Part shown: piece after piece, positions 31,652-36,551 of the stretch
How the letters are laid out: the number at the start of each line of letters is the position of its first letter
How positions within the stretch are numbered: position 1 is the first letter of the stretch
From: an uncultured delta proteobacterium
GTDB taxonomy: Bacteria; RBG-13-61-14; DRUE01
Length of the DNA: 36,551 nt
Reading direction: 5' to 3'
NCBI GenBank assembly: GCA_903930515.1
Contig: CAIYYW010000116.1
Location: 1-36,551 of the forward strand
Position numbers and translations under genes: made by a program
The notes under the pieces: generated by a model
What the model was told of the DNA's origin: nothing
Seen by the model: the letters and a program-made list of their open reading frames with translations, nothing else
Databases searched by the model: none

Positions 31652-33475
31652 ATGAGCAGTAAAATACATCTGTTGCCGGAGACCTTGATCAACCGGATCG
31701 CCGCCGGGGAAGTGGTGGAACGGCCCGCGAGCGTGGTCAAGGAGCTTTTGGAAAACAGCCTGGACGCCTCCTCGGGCAAGGTGGTCATTGAGCTGGAGGG
31801 AGGAGGGAAACGACTGATCCGGGTGAGCGATGACGGCGCGGGGATGAACCCGGACGACGCCCTGCTCTGCCTGGAGCGGCACGCCACCAGCAAGATTAAA
31901 AAGGACTCCGACCTGTTTGCGATCCGGAGCCTGGGCTTCCGGGGAGAGGCCCTGCCCAGCATCGCCACGGTGAGCAAGATGCTTCTGCGGACCAAGGACG
32001 CGGAGTCCGAACTGGGGAGCGAGCTTAGGGTGGAAGGCGGGGTGATCCGGGAGGTGAGGAAAGAGGCGATGCCGAACGGGACCGTGATGGAAGCGCGGAG
32101 CCTGTTCTACAACCTGCCGGCCCGGAGGGAATTCCTGAAAAGCGCCGAGACCGAGCTCGGGCATATCACCGACCTGGTCAGCCGGATCGCGCTCTCATAC
32201 CCGGAAATAAATTTCGAGCTCTATCATCATCAGAAAAGCTTCCTGCTCGCGCATTCCTGCGCCCGGTTCGAGGACCGCGCCTATCAGGTGCTGGGAGCGC
32301 CCCTCTCATCGCAACTGTTCCGGATTGAAAACACCTTCCCGCGCTTCAGCCCCAAAGGCTCGCTCGTCATTTCCGGCCTGATCTCCCCCATTGACCTGAC
32401 CTTTTCCACCAGCCGCCATCTTTACCTCTACATCAACCGGCGATATGTGCGGGATAAAATTCTGACCCATTCCCTGCTGGAAGCCTACCGCACCTTGATC
32501 CCGAAAAACCGATACCCCGCGGTGATTATGTTTTTGGAAATGCCGCCCGAAACCGTGGATGTCAATGTCCACCCGAACAAGCTGGAAGTCCGGTTCCGGG
32601 AGCCGGCAAAAATACATCAGGCCATCCTCGACCTGGTCCAGCCCGCGCTCCGTGCCAAACCGCAATTCCTGATCCCGGGCCTGGACCGGCCCCCGGCGCA
32701 TCAAGCCCGGGTGGAGCAGGCGGTGGAAAAATTTATCCAGGACCGGCATCCGGGAAAACTGGAGCCGGGCCCGGTGAAATTTTCCGCGCCGAAAACCAGG
32801 ATTCCCGGGACTTTGCCCCAGGCATTTCCGAAAACGCCGGGGCAGGCGCCGGCCAAAATTGAGCCGCAGCCCCTAACCTATTCTCAGAAGCCGGAAGCGT
32901 TTTCACTGCTCCGAATCATCGGCCAGTTCCATTCCAATTATCTGATCCTGGAATCGGAGGACCAGTTGATCGTGATTGACCAGCACGCCGCGCACGAGCG
33001 GGTCAATTTTGAAAAACTGAAAAGCCAGCTCAACCACAATAAAATCAGCCAGCAGATCCTGCTCTTCCCCCAGGTGGTTGAGCTTAATTTCCAGCAGGCC
33101 CAGCGCCTGACCGAAAACCTGGACCTGGTCCGAGCCCTCGGGTTTGAAATTGAAATCTTCGGTTCCCTCAGCTTCATCGTCAAATCCGTTCCCTATCTCC
33201 TGCAGCAGCCTAACCTCGGCCCGCTTTTTGCCGACCTGGCCGACGAACTCCTGGAAGTGGGACAATCGCAAACGCTGGAAGAAAAAATTGATCACATCCT
33301 CAGCGTGATCGCCTGCCATTCCTCGGTCCGAGCCGGACAGTCCCTGTCCGAGCCTGAAATCAAGTCCCTGCTCAAGGAAATGGACCAGGCCCCATTTGTC
33401 AGCTCCTGCCCCCACGGAAGACCCTCCCTCTGGAAAATACCGCTCCGGGATTTGGAGAAAAAATTCCAGCGCTGA
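31652..33475 (+). CDS. mutL: DNA mismatch repair protein MutL with endonuclease motif
   Basis: A 607-residue GHKL ATPase with its own nuclease site. The N-terminal ATPase motifs are VVKELLENSLDAS (E34, N35), VSDDGAGM and GFRGEALPSIATV. The transducer domain ends with VDVNVHPNKLEVRF. A linker of about 90 residues rich in Pro and Lys follows. The C-terminal dimerisation domain has DQHAAHERVNFE (D443 to E454), the DQHA..E....E metal site of nicking MutL proteins. ACHSSVRAG and SCPHGRPSLW are the accompanying conserved C-terminal motifs. This means strand nicking does not need MutH. The frame extends upstream to 31088, but homology starts at the ATG at 31652, preceded by AAAGG. A possible TATATT -10 box lies 12 nt upstream. 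mutS is not in the window. Confidence 0.95.
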   Translation: MSSKIHLLPETLINRIAAGEVVERPASVVKELLENSLDASSGKVVIELEGGGKRLIRVSDDGAGMNPDDALLCLERHATSKIKKDSDLFAIRSLGFRGEALPSIATVSKMLLRTKDAESELGSELRVEGGVIREVRKEAMPNGTVMEARSLFYNLPARREFLKSAETELGHITDLVSRIALSYPEINFELYHHQKSFLLAHSCARFEDRAYQVLGAPLSSQLFRIENTFPRFSPKGSLVISGLISPIDLTFSTSRHLYLYINRRYVRDKILTHSLLEAYRTLIPKNRYPAVIMFLEMPPETVDVNVHPNKLEVRFREPAKIHQAILDLVQPALRAKPQFLIPGLDRPPAHQARVEQAVEKFIQDRHPGKLEPGPVKFSAPKTRIPGTLPQAFPKTPGQAPAKIEPQPLTYSQKPEAFSLLRIIGQFHSNYLILESEDQLIVIDQHAAHERVNFEKLKSQLNHNKISQQILLFPQVVELNFQQAQRLTENLDLVRALGFEIEIFGSLSFIVKSVPYLLQQPNLGPLFADLADELLEVGQSQTLEEKIDHILSVIACHSSVRAGQSLSEPEIKSLLKEMDQAPFVSSCPHGRPSLWKIPLRDLEKKFQR

Positions 33476-33513
33476 AAGCGCTGAAGGCTCTTGCGCGGAT
33501 CCTATATTATTGT

Positions 33514-33562
33514 GGCGCAGACATCTTGCCTGCGCACAAACAGCAGGATGGAAGCCTGCGCC
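33514..33562. repeat. Small palindromic, REP-like element
   Basis: Between the convergent mutL and GH15-like genes. GGCGCAG (33514-33520) and CTGCGCC (33556-33562) are outer inverted arms. Inside them are two smaller hairpins: GCGCAG with CTGCGC (33515-33520 and 33530-33535), and GCAGG with CCTGC (33543-33547 and 33555-33559). The GCAGG.TGGAAGCCTGCGCC type of sequence is familiar from dispersed intergenic repeats in many bacterial genomes. Only one copy is seen here, so its repetitive nature is not proven. Confidence 0.45.
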
Positions 33563-33605
33563 TCTATTCCTTTTTGTTTGGGGGGACAGGCCCGCCGGGA
33601 TTACT

Positions 33606-35888
33606 TTATTTCGGGATCGGCGGCACCAGGCTCTGGAAGCGCTCGGGCCGGTAAAGGGCTTCCACCGACAAATAAGTTGTGACCCCGGTCCAGAGATGCG
33701 GGATGCTGGTCCTTTGCTGGGACACCGGCGCGGAATCTCCCGGAAGGGTGAGCCAGATGGTGACCTCTCCGTAGCAATCGGTTCCCGGCATCGGCACTTC
33801 GTTGACCAGGACCTTGACCGCCTGATCCACCAGGGGCTTGTATTCCGGCTTGGCCGCGGTGGCAATGGCCAGGATGAAAATCTTTTCGCCCAGGTAGGCG
33901 AACCCGGGCCGCTCCTTGGTGGATTCCGCTTCAACCTGTAGGGCCAGCTTCTGGATCAATTTCTCCGCGAGCGGATCGTCATAGCTTTCAAAAACCGGCG
34001 CCGGGAACAGCGACCATTGGATGCCTCTCCAGCCGCCTTGCTCCAAAGTCTCGTCATCCGCCATCCGCTTCAGAATCCCCTGCCTTAGCGAAATCGCGGC
34101 CTCTTTCCAGCTCGCCACCTTGGCCGGGTCCGCGCCCCATCTGGCGCCGGCATCCACCGCCGCGGACAGCCCGGCCAGCACCGAGGCCGCTCCGTGGAGG
34201 GTGGCGCTGGGGAAGGCATTATCGTCCTCGTTCACTTTTTTGGTCCATCCCTTTTTCACATCCACATATTCAACCACGGCGTCTCCGGCCAGGGTGAGCA
34301 TTTCCAGGAATTGCTTTTGATATTGAGGCCGCTGTTCCGGGGGCAGGTATTGCTCGTGCCTCCATAGGTCCCAGAGCAATAGGGAAGTCTCGTCAATTTC
34401 CACCGGGAGAATTTTTAGCCGGCCCGGAGAGCCGTCGGTGTAAATGTTGGAATACCAATGTCCCCGCGGGGAATAAAATATGGATTTGCCTCCCAGAATC
34501 CAATCAATGCCCGCGGCCCGGTCTTCCCGGCGCTGGGTTCGGCGGTAAAAATCCAGATGCGATCCGGCGATTTCCGGAAAGCCGGCCAGGTCCAGGGAAA
34601 GATCATAAAACGAGCCGTCCCTGGGCCAGTCAAAATGATAGGCCGGCTGGCGGGTGGGGGACGCCACGATCGCCCCGCTCTCGCGGTCTCTGCCGACAAA
34701 GAGGTTCAGGATGTTCCGGCGCGCCACCCGGATTTCCGAAGGGGTGGCCTGCTCGGGCAGATTGACCCGCTTGGCCCGGCTCTGCCATTGGGTGATGGCT
34801 TTCTTCCGGAGCAAATCCTCTCCCAAAAATCTCGCCTGCTCAATGATCGCGACCGCCTCTGTCGCGGATTTGCCGGCCGAGATCAAAACCGTGACTTGGG
34901 ACTCCGGCCCGGAAATTTTCCTCTCCAACCCCGCGTCGGCCGAGCCGAGGAAATAGGACGATCCGCTCAGCTTGCCATCCCTGGCGTCTTCGCTCGCGGC
35001 CAGGGGATCGGATTTCCTGACCGGCCTTCCCCGGAAATCGGCTCCGGCTTGAAACCCGTCCGGGTCTCCGATCAATCCCATTGCGATGAAAGATCCGCCT
35101 TCCGGATAAAGCCGGTCAATCAGCTCAGGGGTAAATTCCCGGCCCAAATGCGGCTTGGGCTGCTGCTCGTCCCGGACCTTGGGCAGGAAATAGATGATGA
35201 CCTTTTTGACCGGGAGATAGACGGTGGCAAAGCCCGCTCCCTTCGGGTCCGGCATTCCGAAATATTGTCCGTAATCGTTGTAGGGATCAAAGGTGCCGTA
35301 ATAGAAAAATTTCTCCGCGCTCCCGGACTCCAGCCTGAAATCCTGGACCAGCAGGTCCTCTTCCCAGTCCACCCATTGGCAGGCGGTCACTTGGGATTTT
35401 TGGTTTTCTATTTTGGTGCAGAGCACCGGGCCCCAGTCCGGCTGATACGCCCGGGAACTGGTCCAGCTCGGATCCCCGAACCAGCTCAGGGACCCGTCCT
35501 TGAAATAAAGACCGCCCCGCGCGCCCAGGCCCTGATACTTTTCATAAGGACGGCCGTATCTCTGCCAGTCCCGGCTGGGGGCGTCATCGCCGTACCTGAC
35601 ATCCTTGGGCTTCAGCCCGGAAAGCAAGCCATAAGAAATCGTGAGATAGCGGAGATGATCGTAGAAGGACGGCCGGGGCCAGCGGAAATAAACCAGCTCC
35701 GACCACGGGCTGATCCCGACTGAGAGTCTCCCGTTCCCCAACCCGGTCACGGCATTGGTCCCGCCCGCGGCGCTTTCCGACCCGAAATCCGCCTTCAGGA
35801 GCGGGTCATCCAGGGCCGGGGGCTTGGCCTTCATCTCGCCCGCCATCACCAGGATCATTATGCCAAAAACCAGAACCAATTTTCTCAT
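33606..35888 (-). CDS. Secreted GH15-like glucoamylase/glucodextranase
   Basis: A 760-residue protein that begins with two basic residues and a hydrophobic core (LVLVFGIMILVMA), ending near EMKA, a likely Sec signal peptide. About 350 residues of beta-rich sequence (GNGRLSVGISPWSELVYFRWPRPS, read in parts) come before the catalytic (alpha/alpha)6 domain. That domain begins near IVASPTRQPAYHFDWPRDGSF, which resembles the GH15 substrate-binding WPRD segment. PVEIDETSLLLWDLWRH matches the family's E.DE(T/S)...LW.LW.. helix. Family members release glucose from the ends of starch-like or dextran-like glucans. Exact specificity and the second catalytic Glu are not certain. I chose the ATG at 35888, with GGATGGGG just upstream, over the ATG at 35897. 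A nested palindrome lies between its promoter and start. Confidence 0.75.
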   Translation of the reverse strand: MRKLVLVFGIMILVMAGEMKAKPPALDDPLLKADFGSESAAGGTNAVTGLGNGRLSVGISPWSELVYFRWPRPSFYDHLRYLTISYGLLSGLKPKDVRYGDDAPSRDWQRYGRPYEKYQGLGARGGLYFKDGSLSWFGDPSWTSSRAYQPDWGPVLCTKIENQKSQVTACQWVDWEEDLLVQDFRLESGSAEKFFYYGTFDPYNDYGQYFGMPDPKGAGFATVYLPVKKVIIYFLPKVRDEQQPKPHLGREFTPELIDRLYPEGGSFIAMGLIGDPDGFQAGADFRGRPVRKSDPLAASEDARDGKLSGSSYFLGSADAGLERKISGPESQVTVLISAGKSATEAVAIIEQARFLGEDLLRKKAITQWQSRAKRVNLPEQATPSEIRVARRNILNLFVGRDRESGAIVASPTRQPAYHFDWPRDGSFYDLSLDLAGFPEIAGSHLDFYRRTQRREDRAAGIDWILGGKSIFYSPRGHWYSNIYTDGSPGRLKILPVEIDETSLLLWDLWRHEQYLPPEQRPQYQKQFLEMLTLAGDAVVEYVDVKKGWTKKVNEDDNAFPSATLHGAASVLAGLSAAVDAGARWGADPAKVASWKEAAISLRQGILKRMADDETLEQGGWRGIQWSLFPAPVFESYDDPLAEKLIQKLALQVEAESTKERPGFAYLGEKIFILAIATAAKPEYKPLVDQAVKVLVNEVPMPGTDCYGEVTIWLTLPGDSAPVSQQRTSIPHLWTGVTTYLSVEALYRPERFQSLVPPIPK

Positions 35889-35899
35889 TTTCCCCATCC

Positions 35900-35937
35900 T
35901 GTCACTGAATTTCGGAAGTCGTTCCGAACCTGTGACA
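35900..35937. promoter_or_regulatory. Nested palindrome in the leader of the GH15-like gene
   Basis: Outer arms TGTCAC (35900-35905) and GTGACA (35932-35937) enclose inner arms TTCGGAA (35911-35917) and TTCCGAA (35922-35928) around GTCG. It lies just downstream of a possible -10 box (TAGAAT on the minus strand, 35942-35937) and 12 nt upstream of the gene's first start codon. It could be an operator or a leader hairpin. No T-run follows, so a terminator is unlikely. Confidence 0.5.
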
Positions 35938-36175
35938 TTCTACCCCGAAATCGTCCAAGCCAAAAACGGAATCTAAAAAACCAAGAAGCGAAATTCCAAA
36001 CCGGCTTTGCCTGAAATCAGAAAATTGAAGGTTGAAGACCTGACCCCAAGCGGTTTGAAATTATCCCTTTTATGATTATATTATTATATATAGATAAAAA
36101 GATGTTGCTTGCCGGCGGAGGCGGCGGAAACAACGCTCTCCGGCTGAAAAGCGGTGTCTGAAAGGAACAGGGAAA

Positions 36176-36551
36176 ATGAAGAGGATGAGGTTGCGGCTGT
36201 TGGCGCCGCTGATTATATTAGCAGGATGTAAGCAGGATGAGGCGAGTCGGGCGGAGGCGGCGGTTTCGTTTAAGCCGCCGGCTCGGGAGGAAGCGATAAA
36301 GGATAAGGATGAAAAAATGAGTGTCGCCACTTTTGCCGGGGGATGCTTCTGGTGCTCTCAAGCGGACTTCACCAAGTTGCCGGGAGTGGAAAAAGTGGTT
36401 TCCGGCTACACCGGCGGAGATAAAGATAACCCGACTTACGAGGAAGTCTCCTCGGGAGAGAGCGGTCATTTTGAGGCGATCCAGGTTTATTATGACGCGG
36501 AGAAAACAAGCTACGAGGAATTGCTGGACTATTACTGGAGGCATATTGACC
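36176..36551 (+). CDS. msrA: Lipoprotein peptide-methionine (S)-S-oxide reductase MsrA, 5' part (3' end outside window)
   Basis: An open frame runs from the ATG at 36176 to the window end, 125 residues, without a stop. MKRMRLRLLAPLIILAGC is a textbook lipoprotein signal, with lipobox LAGC and Cys18 as the lipidation site. After a 30-residue charged linker the MsrA domain starts at VATFAGGCFWCSQADF, where the Cys of GCFW is the catalytic nucleophile. LPGVEKVVSGYTGGDKDNPTYEEV and GHFEAIQVYYD are the next family blocks, in separate segments. The enzyme reduces methionine S-sulfoxide in oxidised proteins. A lipid anchor would put it at the inner face of the outer membrane or the periplasmic side of the inner membrane, unlike the usual cytosolic MsrA. 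AAAGGA precedes the ATG by 9 nt. An AT-rich stretch (36072-36103) upstream may hold the promoter. Confidence 0.92.
   Translation, partial: MKRMRLRLLAPLIILAGCKQDEASRAEAAVSFKPPAREEAIKDKDEKMSVATFAGGCFWCSQADFTKLPGVEKVVSGYTGGDKDNPTYEEVSSGESGHFEAIQVYYDAEKTSYEELLDYYWRHID

Noticed and set aside
36076-36330. Minus-strand open frame of 84 codons at the right edge.
   Set aside because: It is opposite the lipoprotein signal and linker of MsrA, which has a perfect lipobox and catalytic motif.
1-36551. CRISPR arrays, tRNA or rRNA genes, insertion sequences, prophage or defence modules.
   Set aside because: No regularly spaced repeats, no tRNA- or rRNA-like segments and no transposase, integrase or defence motifs were seen. 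The HNH protein and orphan antitoxin are not in a defence-like context.

Overview
This window reads as a chromosomal segment of a moderately GC-rich, probably uncultivated, Gram-negative-type bacterium. Clues to an outer membrane are two lipoprotein-like proteins, a heptose-1-phosphate nucleotidyltransferase (RfaE2) and several secreted glycoside hydrolases. MutL carries its own endonuclease motif, as in bacteria without MutH. The mix of secreted glycosidases, beta-oxidation enzymes, an HNH protein and many GT-C membrane glycosyltransferases would fit a polysaccharide- and lipid-degrading lineage such as Candidatus Aminicenantota. That assignment is inference with low confidence. No mobile element gene, CRISPR array, rRNA or tRNA was seen, and no gap between genes exceeds 300 bases.

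Layout. 1-1.1 kb: 3' end of a GH10 xylanase-like gene, a 52-residue DUF5989 membrane microprotein and an orphan Phd/YefM antitoxin. 1.1-4.7 kb: DNA polymerase X, a galactokinase-like GHMP kinase and divergent rfaE2. 4.7-9.0 kb (minus): an apparent four-gene operon of HNH endonuclease, NTF2-like lipoprotein, GT-C glycosyltransferase and an unusual fusion of a class II cyclic-nucleotide phosphodiesterase-like domain with a Crp-type regulator. 9.2-13.3 kb: polysaccharide deacetylase, another GT-C protein and a GT2 glycosyltransferase with a helical-repeat N-terminus. 13.4-16.5 kb: a large secreted GH38/57-like protein with a fibronectin III domain. 16.5-20.8 kb: a MarR-fadN-fadA beta-oxidation operon with a strong promoter, a palindromic operator and a perfect 14-bp terminator stem. 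20.8-29.9 kb (plus): a GT-C protein, a 1019-residue GT-C/alkaline-phosphatase-superfamily fusion, pyrF, a TrmH-type rRNA methyltransferase, an FAD-dependent amine oxidase and a fifth GT-C domain protein. 29.9-33.5 kb: ispG, a membrane-anchored double zinc-ribbon protein and mutL. 33.5-36.6 kb: a small palindromic repeat, a secreted GH15-like glucoamylase with a nested palindrome in its leader, and the start of a lipoprotein MsrA.

How the genes work together. Secreted GH10, GH38/57-like and GH15-like enzymes suggest breakdown of external or stored glycans, and the GHMP kinase could feed released sugar into metabolism. Five GT-C domain proteins, one GT2, a deacetylase and a sulfatase-like domain suggest building and decorating envelope glycans. 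The MarR-fadN-fadA unit degrades acyl-CoAs. Housekeeping genes (polX, mutL, pyrF, ispG, rRNA methyltransferase) are interspersed.

The most distinctive observations are the GT-C/phosphatase-fold fusion, the phosphodiesterase-like/CNB/HTH fusion, and a recurring promoter layout in which the -10 box lies only 8-16 nt from the start codon with no Shine-Dalgarno sequence, suggesting leaderless or near-leaderless transcripts.
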